DNA of 64,000 nucleotides. Source: Plumapathes pennacea. Its lineage: Eukaryota > Cnidaria > Anthozoa > Antipatharia > Myriopathidae. The stretch covers positions 19,847,670 through 19,911,669 of the forward strand of contig OZ038467.1 in NCBI GenBank assembly GCA_964036295.1, given 5' to 3'. Below, piece after piece: positions 11,390 through 22,958 of the stretch (position 1 is the stretch's first letter; the number at the start of each line of letters is the position of its first letter). Both the position numbers and the translations under genes were made by a program. Under the pieces are notes generated by a model that did not search any database, had not been told where the DNA came from, and saw only the letters and a list, made by a program, of their open reading frames with translations.

Positions 11390-11832
11390 TTGTCGCGTTC
11401 CCGGTGCAGCAGACACGTGGTGTTGTGCACCAGAGTTCGTCAGGTTAACCACCGTGAAGTACGAGGCGGACAGCAAGATTTAAATTCCTTTACTTAGAAT
11501 CAGGCTGAGCCGACTATACAGCACATGCGGTAAAAACTAGAAATGAATACAAAATTACCGAAGTTAAGGAGCGGTAAAAGTACAATCTTGATCAACTATA
11601 AAAATGAACAAAAAGAAACAAAAGAAAAACTAGAAGTATTCGAGCGTAACTTACATCTGATCTTGACTCCAGGGCTTTACAAATATACTCCGAAAACTCC
11701 GCAGACTTCTAGACTCCTTTCGCTCCGATGTTAACTCCAAGACTGAGAATGTGCTACTGACACGTTGGCAAACTAAATTCCTAACTTATGACTAAACTAG
11801 ACTGGCCTTGCCAGTGAGCTCGCGGCGTGAGT
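11390..11832. other. Unassigned sequence before TIR element
   Basis: The stretch is single-copy in the window. It starts near TGTCGCGTTCCCGGTGCAGC and could be a solo LTR, but no clear target duplication or paired copy was found. Confidence 0.25.
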
Positions 11833-13495
11833 TGGGTCGAGACCAGAATATAAAATGGAAAGTAGGGGACAAGAGCGGAACTCCCAAGAGAGACTTCCAA
11901 TTTCTCACCATAAAAATATCACACAGTATAGAGAACTTGGCTTTTGACACCTTGCTCTTTTGACACCTTGATTAAACTAAAAATTATTATTACAACACTC
12001 ATACACTTGCTTCTTAAAGGTTGAGCGACCCTGCATCTTGAGAATGCGTGACATATCTTTTTATGCACAATCGATTATGACAGTTTGACCTTGACTCATA
12101 TTTCTAATCAGAGGCCACGATTAATCCAGCCTTCGCTTCACTACTTATGTGTTTTCTTTTGTTAACTCAATACGTTTCTTCTATCAGGCTTTCGAGTATT
12201 CGTGCTCTGTAACAAATGTAAAATTGAAAGCGAGGAATGTCACACGAGAGATGTTTACAATATTATTGCGCTTTTTGTTCACAGTGTGTTCAGTCCATTT
12301 GTGACTGCAAACTCAATCAGAATTATTTCGGTGTATTTTTCATTTCTGGTATTTAATGAACATTGCGAAACAAAGACTACATGATCGAATGAAAGAAACA
12401 CTTCAACAGGCAATGTACGATACACAGAAGAATTTTATGAGGCAACAGATGTCATGTACAGAGTAAAGCATAAAGTGTCATTGTTTTACGGCTAAAGCTC
12501 ACCGTAGCTTTGGTTTCTGTTTTCGCCCTGTTATCTTCCCAAAAGTATTTCGTGTCGCCACAGAAAGTTTCGTCGGGACTAAATACTTATCGGCGACAGA
12601 GATATTTGCAATACCCCAGAAGTACCATCAAACATTTGTTTACGGCTATTCTCAAAGCTTGTGCAGTGAACGCGAGCCAAAATCTTTTCCTAAAATCCAG
12701 TTTATCCGTGCGCATTCCACAGAGCCAAATGGCGTTGAATTTGAATGGATGCAGTTTACTTTTTCGCTTCACTACTTATGTGTTTTCTTTTATTAACTCA
12801 ATACGTTTCTTTCTATCAGGCTTTCGAGTATTCGTGCTCTGTAACAAATATAAAATTGACAGCGAGGAATGTCACACAAGAGATGTTTACAATATTATTG
12901 CGCTTTTGTTCACAGTGTGTTCAGTCCATTTGTGACTGCAAACTCAATCCTCAGAATTATTTCGGTGTATTTTTCATTTCTGGTATTCACTGACCATTGC
13001 GAAACAAAGGCTACATGATCGAATGAAAGAAACACTTCAACAGGCAATGTACGATACGCAGAAGAATTTTATGAGGCAACAGATGTCATGTACAGAGTAA
13101 AGCATAAAGCGTCATTGTTTTACGGCTAAAGCTCACCGTAGCTTTGGTTTCTGTTTTCGCCCTGTTATCTTCCCAAAAGTATTTCGTGTCGCCACAGAAA
13201 GTTTCGTCGGGACTAAATATTTATCGGCGACAGCGGTACCATCAAATATTTGTTTACGGCTATTCTCAAAGCTTCCGCGGTGAACGCGAGCCAAAATCGT
13301 TCCCGAAAATCCAGTTTATCCGTGCGCATTCCACAGAGCCAAATGGTGTTGAGTTTGGATGGGATGCAGTTAACTTTTACACACAAGTAACGAGCAATTC
13401 ACTGGCCACATCTCGAGTTGTTTAGCGAAGTCAATTACGTCATCGCCCAGCACGTGATAATATGAACCAATCACCGTGTGCTGATTCGTAACCCA
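11833..13495. mobile_element. TIR element (TGGGTCGAGA ends), with internal tandem duplication
   Basis: The left end is TGGGTCGAGAC; the right end is a degenerate inverse (GATTCGTAACCCA). It is the inverted-orientation relative of 24260-25309. A unit of about 630 bp is present twice, starting near 12131 and 12762. The repeat carries a conserved open stretch, shifted between frames, containing YHQTFVYGYSQS and SFPKIQFIRAHSTEPN, next to an intron-like TTTCTTTCTATCAG. The product and superfamily are not recognised. The end fragment ACCAATCACCGTGTGCTGAT also appears at about 5430 and 50047. Confidence 0.6.
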
Positions 13496-13763
13496 GAAAA
13501 AAAATAAAAATAATAAAAATAAAAATATGACGATGATAAAGACACGCTTTCCAATCCTAAGCTCGTCGGCTTCGCCACGAGCAAAAAGGGCGTAAACTAA
13601 AGTGCGGCTAGCTACAATAGACGATCATTGATTCAAACAAATCAGGAAATGAGCATATTAACAAACAATGAGTCTTTCAGTTCTCTTAAAGTGAACAGTT
13701 CCTGTGCGGTAAACGTGACACTCCTCACCCAAGGATCCCTGATCCTTGCTACAAGTAGTCATC

Positions 13764-13994
13764 TTACTCCTCCTCTGGTTGAGCGGTAATGCTCTCTGGC
13801 TGTGGCTTCTCAGGTTCTGTAGGCACCGGTAGGATCAGCTCCTTGATAGGGCGTAGAAACGTTCTTCTCTTGCCTTCCTTCACCATGGCAACTTCTACTG
13901 TGCGGACATGTCCATCCTTACTCTTCACAACGGCGACAACTCGTCCCATGGGCCAGTCGCTGCGGTAGGCTCCCTCTTCTTTCATGAGAGTCAC
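13764..13994 (-). pseudogene. BEL/Pao C-terminal DUF5641-like tail
   Basis: VTLMKEEGAYRSDWPMGRVV followed by DGHVRTVEVAM is the small beta-barrel found at the C-terminus of BEL/Pao polyproteins. The frame ends with an acidic tail and a stop at 13764. Confidence 0.8.
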
Positions 13995-14096
13995 ATCTCC
14001 GACATTAAGGTCTCTCAGAGGTTTCTGCCACTTTCGTCGTGCCTGCAGGGACTGAAGGTACTCTTGTCTCCACCTTAGCCAGAACTGGTCTGCCAG

Positions 14097-14452
14097 TTAC
14101 TGGATGCGTCTCCAACGGCGACGTGCGTATACGTCCGGGGGCAGAAAGTCGCCAGGCGGAAGACCAAGCGGTCGCGTTTTCATCGTTAGCAGCATAGCTG
14201 GTGACAACGGTTGAGGGTCGTCTACGTCCGATGGTATTGCTGCGATGGGGTGCGCGTTTACTATGGCGGTGACCTCCGCCATGAGGGTGACTAGCAGCTC
14301 ATGTGTCAGCTGAGTGCTTCCGAGCTCTGCGAACATGGCGTCCTACACGCGACGGATGGTTTCTATCTGTCGCTCCAGTACGCCTCCGAAGTGCGAAGCA
14401 TGTGGGGGAGTGAAGATCCACTCGCACCCTTGATCCTTAAGATACCACTCTT
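14097..14452 (-). pseudogene. BEL/Pao integrase, C-terminal part
   Basis: After the two MITEs the minus strand resumes with CEWIFTPPHASHFGGVLERQ, which is the end of the DDE core. It continues with ELLVTLMAEVTAIVNAHPIA, a typical BEL/Pao signature. A stop separates the two frames near 14343. Confidence 0.8.
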
Positions 14453-14636
14453 TATTATATAGACACGAGTGTTTTACTGGAAAATATACCGTGCGTAAAA
14501 TCCATACGAAACTACATCCGGGACCCGAGTGGCGTATTTTCCATATCCTCACTAGTGAGGATATCGTTGGCATCATTTCCCGTTTTTGCACGGTTGTTTG
14601 TGCAATTTCTCGTAAAACACTCGTGTCTAATATAAT
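14453..14636. mobile_element. Palindromic MITE in the BEL integrase
   Basis: The ends ATTATATAGACACGAGTGTT and the inverse (AACACTCGTGTCTAATATAAT) are near-perfect inverted repeats. It disrupts the integrase frame between the RGTNFVGG region and CEWIFTPP. Confidence 0.75.
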
Positions 14637-14645
14637 AAAAAGAAA

Positions 14646-14784
14646 ATTACACGGCGGCTTGAAGATATGGATTTTATTTTCTCGTGGTAAAAACAATATT
14701 TTACTCACTCGCGAAGCGCTCGTTTGTAAAATATTGTTTTTACCACTCGAAAATAAAATTCATATCTTCGCGCTGCCGTGTAAT
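14646..14784. mobile_element. Second palindromic MITE in the BEL integrase
   Basis: It runs from TTACACGGCGGCTTGAAGAT to the inverted ATCTTCGCGCTGCCGTGTAA. Its centre, ACAATATTTTACTCACTCGC, also folds back. It sits about 10 bp from the previous MITE, and its TTACACG ends resemble those of the element at 1031-1167. Confidence 0.75.
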
Positions 14785-14789
14785 ATCCT

Positions 14790-15707
14790 CTATATCTTCT
14801 GCTGTTCCATCTCCTTCAAGGCTTCATCTAGTTCGGACTTTCCTCCGACGAAATTTGTTCCTCGGTCGCATCTGAGCAGGGTCACAGGACCGCGGAATGC
14901 GAGGAACCGTCTCAACGCGCAGATGAAGGAGCTCGCGTCCATGGACTCTATAACTTCGATGTGAATGGCTCTGCTGCTGAGGCAGGTGAAGACGAGTCCC
15001 CAGCGCTTCGAGTTAGCTGCTCCTCCTCGCATCTTGCGGGTCTGGACTGACCAGGGACCAAACACGTCAAATCCGACGTTAGTGAATGGCGGTGTTATCT
15101 GCGTTCTGTCGGCTGGTAGGTCGGCCATGCGTTGCTCGACTGGGGATCCCCGTAGTTTCTTACAGATTACGCACTGGTTGAGCTCCCTGACGACCAGGCG
15201 GTGGCCGCCAACAAGCCAGTATCCAGCTTGCCGGATGGCGCCGTGAGTTATCTGCCGCCCTTGATGTTGGACTTGTCTGTGGTACTTGCGAACTCTCGGT
15301 TGAGACACATGGTGCTCTTTAGGTAGAATCACTGGGTGCTTCTCTCCATATTCCATCTCCGCACGTCGTAGTCGACCACCTACACGCAAGGTTCCGTGGT
15401 CATCCGTGAAGGGATCCAGGCGGTATAGGGTTGACTTCTTCAGTGCATGCTTTCTCTGGCGGGTTCGCTCACGGCCGTTCTCCTCCAGTTCGGCACCGAC
15501 GGAAAGCAGTGGTCCAAGCTCCTCGTTGAACTCTTCTGCTTGAACTGCGCGTATGATAACCGTCATCGCCTGCTGCAGTTCCTTCACTGTAGAGCTGCGA
15601 AGCTTGCTTTGGGTGGCTTTCTGATTGTGCTGTTTCTTCGTGTCAGGGTTACTCTTCCTGCGCCTGTACTCGATGAGGACGGTCAGATTTGCGATGGCGC
15701 GTTGCAA
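14790..15707 (-). pseudogene. BEL/Pao integrase, first part
   Basis: The 305-codon frame contains the integrase zinc-binding domain (RKYHRQVQHQGRQITHGAIR, then CVICKKLRG) and the first two acids of the DDE triad, in FDVFGPW and LLRCDRGTNFVGG. It ends after LDEALKEMEQQKI because a MITE is inserted. The catalytic Glu should lie beyond the MITEs. Confidence 0.85.
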
Positions 15708-15960
15708 CGAACTGAGGCTTGAGAAGCGTGAAAACCTTTCAGCTCCGGGACTATGGCGCTCGCGTACTCGAGTGGTGCAGGCTAAAACTTCCTTGAGAAC
15801 CTCAGGGTCGGATTCGTCTAGCGGAATCTCCTCTGGGTGATGTCGAGGTGGGCTGGGATCTCTCAGGAAGCTCGGTCCGGTCAGCCAGCTCGATTCAGTC
15901 AGACTAAGGGCGCTGAGTCCACGAGTAGCGAGGTCCGCAGGGTTTTCTTTCGTGTCGATA

Positions 15961-16395
15961 TACAGTAAAAACCCGCATAAAAGAACACATGTTTTGGGGG
16001 TTCAGGCTGATCTTGTTCTTATTTATCGGGTGTTTTCTGCAAAATCAGCCTGAAAGTGTTCTTAAGGTGTTCTTAAAATTGTTTCTAAAAATTAAACACT
16101 GAACAAGACTACCAACACTCAACAGATGAAATAATGCTCAAGTACAAAATTTTTATTAATTAGTTGATGACAGAAGCCAGATGGTAACATTCATTTGGTT
16201 ACATAATTTTATTTAGCAAAGTCCAAAAACAATGACAGTATCTAATTCAGTAACTCATGCCATCCAGCTTTTTATATAAGAACAATTTTCATTTTTCAGG
16301 CTGAATGTGTTCTTATTTCTATGGTTCCTTTTTTAACCAAATTTCAGCCTGAGTGTTCTTAATCCACTTGTTCTTTTATGCGGGTTTTTACTGTA
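15961..16395. mobile_element. Tc1/mariner-type MITE (TA target) in the BEL element
   Basis: Perfect terminal inverted repeats are seen: TACAGTAAAAACCCGCATAA at the left and its complement at the right. Removing the insert and one TA restores GATATCTCC, which reads in frame as GDIDT in the BEL polyprotein, so the target is TA. Internal GTTCTTAT and TTCAGCCTGA motifs recur. No open frame is present. Confidence 0.85.
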
Positions 16396-16962
16396 TCTCC
16401 ACTGACTAGGGCTGGAGACTTTCCGGATTATCTGGACTCGGTTGGTTACGTAGACGTAAAATCTTCGACACTCGTTTTGGATGTAGCCAAGGACAACTTT
16501 CGAGTCTGTGTAGAAGATGACGTCGTTGATAACTATGTCGATTTCTCTCTGTATTCTGCCTGCAGCTAGCGCGGCCTTGACAGCGCCACAGAGTTCCAGG
16601 CGAGGAATACTGGTAGTCTGGGCTGTGCTACTTTAGACTGGCCAAATAAATGTGCTGTGCTGACTTCTCCCTTGTCGTTCACCAGTCGCAAGTAGACTGA
16701 GGCTCCGATTGCGTCTTTGCTTGCGTCCGAGAATGCATGAATCTCTGCCCGGGAAACTGTGCCGAAAATTGCTTGCGTCCGAGAATGCATGAATCTCTGC
16801 CCGGGAAACTGTGCCGAAACCTTCTGGGTGATAACAGCGGGGTACCGATATTCTCTCTAAGTCGGCTAGTGAACTCCGCCAACGGTGCCATTGTTGCCGT
16901 AGAGCATCCGGGAGAGGATTGTCCCACCCTAGGGGGGTGTTGTTATTCTTGTTCTTCCCCAT
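16396..16962 (-). pseudogene. BEL/Pao RNase H-like region
   Basis: VSRAEIHAFSDASKDAIGA is the first RNase H motif. A direct duplication of about 52 bp at 16717-16822 repeats the HAFSDAS segment and shifts the frame. Further on, the plus-strand text at 16400-16560 translates on the minus strand to the remainder, ending in the GDIDT..NPADLATRG box, which is split by the MITE at 15961-16395. Confidence 0.7.
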
Positions 16963-17583
16963 GCGGACTAAATTGCTGTAACAGCAATCTTCCCTCTAGT
17001 AGTATAGGCACTGCCAAGCCGAGCGGGTCGTAGATGGAGTTCACGACGGACAGGACTCCTCTCCTGGTGAACGGTTGATCAGTTAGGGAAACTTTGAAGG
17101 TAAATGCGTCTCCCTCTAGATTCCAGTAGACGCCAAGTGACCGCTGGTCTGGCAGGCTGTCATGGCACAAGTCCAAATCGCGAACATCTTTTCCCCTGTC
17201 TTCTGTCGGAAAGGCTTCCATGACTTCTCTCGAGTTGGATACGATCTTGTGGAGTCTGAGGTTGGCTGTAGCCAGCATTGCTTGGGTGTTGGTCACGAGC
17301 TTGTCCGACTGTCGGAAGCGAGACTAGTCCGTCGTCGACGTAGAAATTGCGGTGGACGAAATCCGCGGCTTCTTTACCGAACTCCTCCTCGCCGTCAACT
17401 GATGTCTTCCTTAGGCCAAATGTAGCTACGGCTGGGCTTGGTCCGTTGCCAAACAGATGGACGTTCATTCTGTACTCCTCTATAGGCTTTCCGCGAGTGT
17501 TGTCCTTGAACCAGAGAAAGCGCAAGAAATCTCTGTGGTTGGAGTCGACGTAGAATGAATGGAACATCTGCTTGATGTCGCAC
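16943..17583 (-). pseudogene. BEL/Pao reverse transcriptase core
   Basis: Two overlapping frames on the minus strand carry the RT palm. One has MFHSFYVDSNHRDFLRFLWF, MNVHLFGNGPSPAVATFGL and the catalytic FYVDDGL. The other continues with SLTDQPFTRRGVLSVVNSIYDPLGL, the thumb and connection segment. A frameshift separates them. The polymerase YVDD box is intact, but the chain is not. Confidence 0.85.
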
Positions 17584-17631
17584 TACACAGCTACGTTTTC
17601 TCTGCGGAAACGGAGTAGTACGCCAGTCAGG

Positions 17632-19851
17632 CTATTCATGAGATCTGGGCCAGCCAACAGCTCCTTGTTCAGGGAGCGCTTGAGACTCTTCAGGCGGAAC
17701 TGGAGAGGTGTGGCCCTTGCTGATAACCTTCTCCATGAACTCTACGTAGTCCTTTTCCATCTGAGGCTTCTTGCGTAGAGTGCGTAGTAGCCCGTTTAGG
17801 CGGTAAGCCGCCTGGCTCCTGTTGTTTGGCATACTAGGATTCTCGTGGCGAAAGGGAAGCGGCATTTCCCAGTTGCCTAGGACTAACTCGATCTTATCGA
17901 CCGCCAGAAGACTGGTGCGACGGGCCCGCACGTGTGCCGGGCCATCGACGAGGTCTAGACACATCTGTCCTGTTATGGTCCAGCCGAGGGACAGTCGTTG
18001 GGCCCGGGGAGCTCCTCTAGGCCCGTTGATGAACTCTCTGACCTTGAGCAGCTCCGGTGCGTCTCGGCCGGTCAAGATGTGGACGTCAGCAACGTTGTCG
18101 AAGGGCGGAATCTTGCTGGCGATCTGCTGCAGGTGGGGGAATCTCCCCGCCATGTCCGGTGTAGGGATTTCGCGCTTATCCCGCGGAATGTTGTCATATT
18201 CGACCAGTGCTGGCAACGCTGATGTAGCTCCGCTGACGGATCGCACTTTTAGGCCTGTCACGCGACGTCCGTACTTCACTTCTCTGTCGCAGCTGCACGT
18301 GGAGAGGTAGTACTTTTCCGGTGGGCTGTTCACTCCGAGCTCGTCTGCGAGTTCACTGCTGATCAAGGAACTGTTGCTTTGTTCGTCGATAATGGCGTAC
18401 ACGCGATGTGTCTGGTCTGGATTATCGGTGTTGAACACGTCGACCAACAATATCTTCCCGCAGGATAATCCTCCCTCCTTTGCACTGCTGCATACTGCAG
18501 TGCAACTAGAGTTCACGTTCGTCCCTTTGTCTGTTTTTTTTCTTTGTGTAGCAGCGCGATGTGGCGCTTGTCTCCGCAGATACTTCACTGTATTTGTTGC
18601 GTACACTTGTTCGACACGTGTCCTGTCTTTCAGAGACTTTGCCTGGAAGACTTTGCGCTCTGCTAAGCCGTGTCCATCCCGTTCGTGGAACAAGCAGCGT
18701 TTTGTTTTGTTTTCTTCTGGCTTCGGGTCTGGCACACTAGCGACGGGCTGAGTGCTGGTCTTTAGCGCTCTCTTGTTGAGTCTGCGGGGCGTGGATCCTG
18801 TGGTGACAGTGGCGTGGGGTGGCCTGCTTCCTGCCAGAACGTTCGGGTTGGTTTTTATCCTGTTGTGATCTTGAATGACCTTAGAGAATATCTCGAAACT
18901 TGGGTACATGCCCTCGTTCTTGTCCGTGTGTTCTGCTATCTTCTTTTCCCATTTCCGGCGGAGAGAAGACGGGAGTTTTTCAGCGATCGGCTGGATAGCG
19001 TTTGGATAATTGAGGCACGCGAGTCCCGGAAGTTGCGTGACTTGATTCTCGACGTCGGCGCACAGGCCTGCAAAGTGTTGCAGTTTCCCGTTGTCGTTAT
19101 CGGCAAATGTTGCGGTCTGCTGCATGCGGTCAAGAAGGGCATTGGTAGTGACTGCCGCGCTTCCGAAACGTCTCTCTAACTCCAACCACAGGCTGGCTAA
19201 CAACTCGACGGGGTTATGTTGCTGTCGTTTCCTGAAATTATCGACAACCCGTTGAACCTCCCCACTTGTGAAACTTCTCAAATAATTAATTTCCCGGATA
19301 GGAGATACGTCGGCGTCTTTAATCATCGCCTTAAAGGCCGCTTTCCATGGATGAAAGAGCGTGGCGTCTTCGGTAAAAATGTCTGGTTGACATTTCGGAA
19401 GGTTTTGCCGAGCTAGACCTGCCACTATTTGCTGGTTCGCAGCTTGGAAGCTTTCAATAAACCGACTTTCGGAAATGTTTCCTTTTGGGGTCGAGGCGAC
19501 AAAGGGGCGTTGACTAAAAACGCGCTGAGTGACGTCATTATTACTTGCCTTTGTGTCCCGTGTTTCAGGAAATTGCGGGGGCGGCGCTTCTTGTTCGGGC
19601 AAGTTCTGAGGCATTTTGTTCGCGGGTGAGGGGTCAAAGGTGGGTGTGGTGTGAACCCACTGATGAACTCGCTCTCCTGGCTTAGCGTTTGGGACTCCCG
19701 GCAATTCATGATTTTCTCCGATTTCGTCATCGATCATGGCTTGCTCGATTGCCTTCAGCTTCGCGTCGGCTACTGCGACTTTTTTCTTTGCCGAAAGAAC
19801 TGCCAATTCTTTTTCGAACTGCGCCTTTTCCTGTTCGCGGCTTTGCTCCAT
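17632..19851 (-). pseudogene. BEL/Pao gag-protease-RT start
   Basis: This is a long frame of 739 codons. The N-terminal quarter is a charged coiled coil. The middle carries the gag segment (FHPWKAAFKAMI, INYLRSFTSGEVQRVV, LWLELERRFG) of the DUF1759 type. The next part has a weak zinc-knuckle remnant, then the aspartic protease with YAIIDEQSNSSLI in place of the usual DSG/DTG triad, and RLSLGWTITG. The C-terminal end has the DNNRSQA-like box that leads into the RT. The frame is lost after RSHE; the RT continues in other frames downstream. Confidence 0.85.
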
Positions 19852-20042
19852 TTCCGCCTCACGTTTTCTCCGTTCGTGTTCTCTTTCGGCGATTAAGCGT
19901 TCGTATTCTGAGCTTTCGCGCGCTGCTGCGGCTTCTGCGAGAGCTTTTATCCTGGCACTGCTAGCGTATCACATGTAATATACTAATCGGGGACACTTTT
20001 AAGAAAATATATGAATTAAATTAGGATTAAACTATACTAATT

Positions 20043-20390
20043 AAAAATGTTATTTTAACACTACTATTACTATTATGATACAGGTTTGAATCACTTACTG
20101 GACATTGAGTATTAAAACTTACTACTATTTTTATTGTGATGAAAGTTGTTAACTCATCTAAATCAAATCTAGATTAAACTATACTTATTAAAAATATTGT
20201 TCTGACACTGCTATTACTGTTATTGTTAAAACTTAGTACTATTTTTTTGTGATGAAAGTTAACTCATCTAAATCAAATCTAGATTGAACTATACTTATTA
20301 AAAATGTTATTCTAACACTGCTATTACTATTATTATTAAAACTTACTACTATTTTTATTGTGATAAAAGTTGTTAACTTATCATTGCTAA
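20043..20390. repeat. AT-rich tandem repeat, about 111-bp unit
   Basis: CTAAATCAAATCTAGATT recurs at about 20158 and 20269, together with AACTATACTTATTAAAAAT and AAAACTTACTACTATTTTT. About three degenerate copies lie between the BEL element and the LINE tail. Confidence 0.85.
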
Positions 20391-20442
20391 AACTATTTAC
20401 TTATCGATGCGGTATGCAGATTTAGTGCACATAGGTAGGCTT

Positions 20443-22299
20443 TTAGGCCTTTAGTATGCTTAATACGATACGATACGATACGATACGATAATCTTTATTT
20501 AAACACGATAAGAGTTTAAGCATCAGCTTGTGGGGTCGTGAATTATGACATAATTTGCAGTCCACGCATGAGTCAGAGTTAATAAGTACAGATAGGTCCA
20601 TTTTCCTTATTATGTTCTTAAACGATGAAAGTGAGGTAGAATTTCTGGTGCTGCTTTTTAGTTTCGTCCATAAATAGGGTCCAAAATATCTCAGTGAGTG
20701 TTTTCCATGAGTGGTTGTGTTTACTCTGGGGAGAAAGAAGTCACTGTTTCTTAGGTTGTAGTTATCACACGAGCGGCGGAATAATTCCAGGACATTCTGT
20801 GGTAGCAGGTTGTGTTTTGCCTTATACATAAAGATAGCGATGTCCTGTAAGCGTCTGTTAGACAATGTGGTTAATTTTGCTCTTATTAAAAGTTCACTGT
20901 AGGGCGATTTCCAATCGCAGTATACAGCTCTGAGGCCGCGTTCGTTGATGCGTTCAAGTTTGTTGCTATCTGACTTCTTGCAAAAATGCCACGAGAGCCC
21001 ACAGTATGTTAAATAGGGAAGGATTGCCGTTTTGAAAATCTGTAGCTTTGCTTCGACTGGGATGAGCTTTCGTAGTCGCATTAGTACCCCCACCCGCATA
21101 CTTGCTTTCTTGCTTGAGGTTGAGATATGTTGCGAGAAGGTTAGATCTTGATCAGTGACAACTCCCACTAGTTTTAGGTCTTCCACTTGCTTGATTCTGA
21201 CACCGTTTATTTTCACATCCAGTTGTTGGTTTGGTTGATTGGTGATGACCATGGTATTGTATTTACTGAGGTTTCCTTCTAGAAAGTTTTCATTATACCA
21301 CTTTGAAGCATTCTTTCCATCTTCCTTTAGATTACTCAGAGCCTGTGCCGGGTTTTTGTGAGAACTGTATAACTGGTGGTCATCGGCGTACGTTTCCTTT
21401 CCATGTAGAAAAGGTCGTTTTGGTAGATGTTCCAAAGTAGTGGGCCTAAGGACGACCCCTGAGGACAACCTCTTCGCGTTTTCGCCCAGCCGCTTGTGAT
21501 GGGGCCTATTCTCGTCCTGTTCTCGCGCGAAGTATGAGTTCATCACTAGATTCAGTGCACTTTGAGATAGACCGTAAGCCTCAAGCTTTGCTAACAGCAG
21601 CGTGGGGTGTAGCGAGTCGAATGCTTTACTCATGTCTGTAGATAGGATTGCGGAGGTGCACCCATCATCCATGGCTCTCTTCCAGTCTTCCACCAGTCGT
21701 ACCAGCATCAATTCACAACTGTACTGTTTTCGGTAAGCTGATATGAAAGGATCGAAGATATCTTCGAATTTAGCATTCAGTTGCTGGCAGAGCAGCTGCT
21801 CGAAGATTTTGTCAACTGCGCATAATATAGTTGCCGGTCTATAATTGGTTTTGTCGTGAGGGTCATCCTTCTTGTGCACTGGGACCCATTCCCCCATCTT
21901 CCAGTGTTTGGGCCATGTGTTGTCTTGTATCACCTGATTGAATATAGATGTAAGTGATGTTGCGATTTCATCTGCAACTAGTTTTAGGACTGAAGGGGGA
22001 AGGTTGTCATGTCCCGTTGCCTTGTGTGGGTTTAAAGCTTCGAAAGCTCTCAGGACTTCCCTTCTATCAATCTCTCTGAAGTTGAAAGAGTTTACGGAGT
22101 TCCTTTTGCGAATCATATTGATGCTTGGGTGGATATTGCAATGGTCCGCCGTTAAACTAGCCGCTTTGTGTCCTCCTATTGCTTCGGCAACTGTAGAGAA
22201 ATAGCTTGTGAACTCCTCTGCAACAACCTGTTGATCCTGTTCTATTTTCCCGTTTATGTTGAGGGAAATGACATCACAGGGACGTTTGTACTTTGACAC
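20443..22299 (-). pseudogene. LINE reverse transcriptase (CR1/L2/jockey-like), 5'-truncated
   Basis: The 618-codon frame on the minus strand covers the RT. It has NYRPATILCAVDKIFEQLL, ILSTDMSKAFDSLHPTLLL and YADDHQLYSS, then the thumb and C-terminal region (LTFSQHIS, RKLIPVEAKLQIFKTAILPY). Between about 21395 and 21525 the conserved motif RGCPQGSSLGPLLWNIYQND is found in another frame, so two offsetting indels corrupt the RT core. No endonuclease domain is present. The element ends in a TATCG-repeat tail at the left side, which fixes its orientation. Confidence 0.85.
20461..20492 (-). repeat. (TATCG)n LINE 3' tail
   Basis: Five or more ACGAT units on the plus strand follow the stop region of the LINE and precede AATCTTTATTTAAACACG. 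Read on the minus strand, this is a pentanucleotide 3' tail after an AATAAAG signal. Confidence 0.8.
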
Positions 22300-22575
22300 G
22301 GTAAACTGCGTTTGAGATGCTCAAAATTGAATTCAAAAAGGAGAAAAGAAAGAAAAGAATTTCGAAAAACGGGGAGCTTTTGATGTCGGACGATCGGTGG
22401 TTTGACGAGTGGTACGGTCGAGTGGTAAATGCACTACAGAAGTTTGTACTTGGACACTGTAAACTGCGTTCGAGATGCTCAAAATGAAATTCAAAAAGGA
22501 AAAAAAAAGACAAAAAATATTAGGAGAAAAGAAATCCGATCATCCGATCACCGTATTTAACGGGGGTTCCGCTAG
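22280..22575 (+). mobile_element. Helitron-like 3' terminal unit ending CTAG (1)
   Basis: The unit contains GTTTGTACTTTGACACGGTA, GAGATGCTCAAAAT and an A-rich tract twice. It ends CCGTATTTAACGGGGGTTCC GCTAG. The same terminal arrangement is seen at 22958. This suggests a short non-autonomous Helitron family; the 5' end is not defined. Confidence 0.5.
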
Positions 22576-22958
22576 TGGACAAATTAAACCGGCAATAAGA
22601 TAATGTGTGTTGGTTTCGATTTCCTGCGCAACAAATTAAACTGGTAATTAGATAATGCGTGGTTTGAATTTTCTGACGCAACAATTGCTTGTGTACTTGT
22701 TAGTCATAATTATCAAATCGTCAATTCAAACTAAATCGCCAGCACAAGCAAACCAGAAATCTTCTTGACCATAGTTTTTCAATCAAGCTGAGGACGCAAT
22801 TACTGAACGTGAGAATTTCGTTTTGAGTTTGAGTGACTGGATGGCCACGAGTGGTATATGCACTACAGAAGTTTGTACTTTGAATTCAAAAAGGAAAAAA
22901 GAAAGACAAAAACATTAGGAAAAAAAACCGATCGCCGTATTTTACGGGGTCCCGCTAG
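22576..22958 (+). mobile_element. Helitron-like 3' terminal unit ending CTAG (2)
   Basis: The right end, GTATTTTACGGGGTCCCGCTAG split as GTATTTTACGGGG plus TCCCGCTAG, matches the end at 22575. It abuts directly on the TCCCCGAGC start of the next Helitron, a head-to-tail contact. The first part holds two related stretches, ACAAATTAAACCGGCAATAA and ACAAATTAAACTGGTAATTA. Confidence 0.5.

Larger units (their letters stand above)
13764..19971 (-). mobile_element. BEL/Pao retroelement, interrupted, no LTRs seen
   Basis: Reading on the minus strand gives gag, protease, reverse transcriptase, RNase H, integrase and the DUF5641-like tail in the standard BEL/Pao order. Several frameshifts and three MITE insertions break it. 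No direct repeat pair that could be the LTRs was found at 13460-13760 or beyond 19976, and gag starts abruptly, so both ends appear truncated. The neighbours are the TIR element on the left and the 111-bp tandem repeat on the right. Confidence 0.9.

Noticed and set aside
14491-14964. Plus-strand frame of 157 codons
   Set aside because: It runs through two palindromic MITEs and the shadow of the integrase frame.
17822-18310. Plus-strand frame of 162 codons
   Set aside because: It is the shadow of the BEL/Pao gag-protease frame on the minus strand, which has clear domain motifs.
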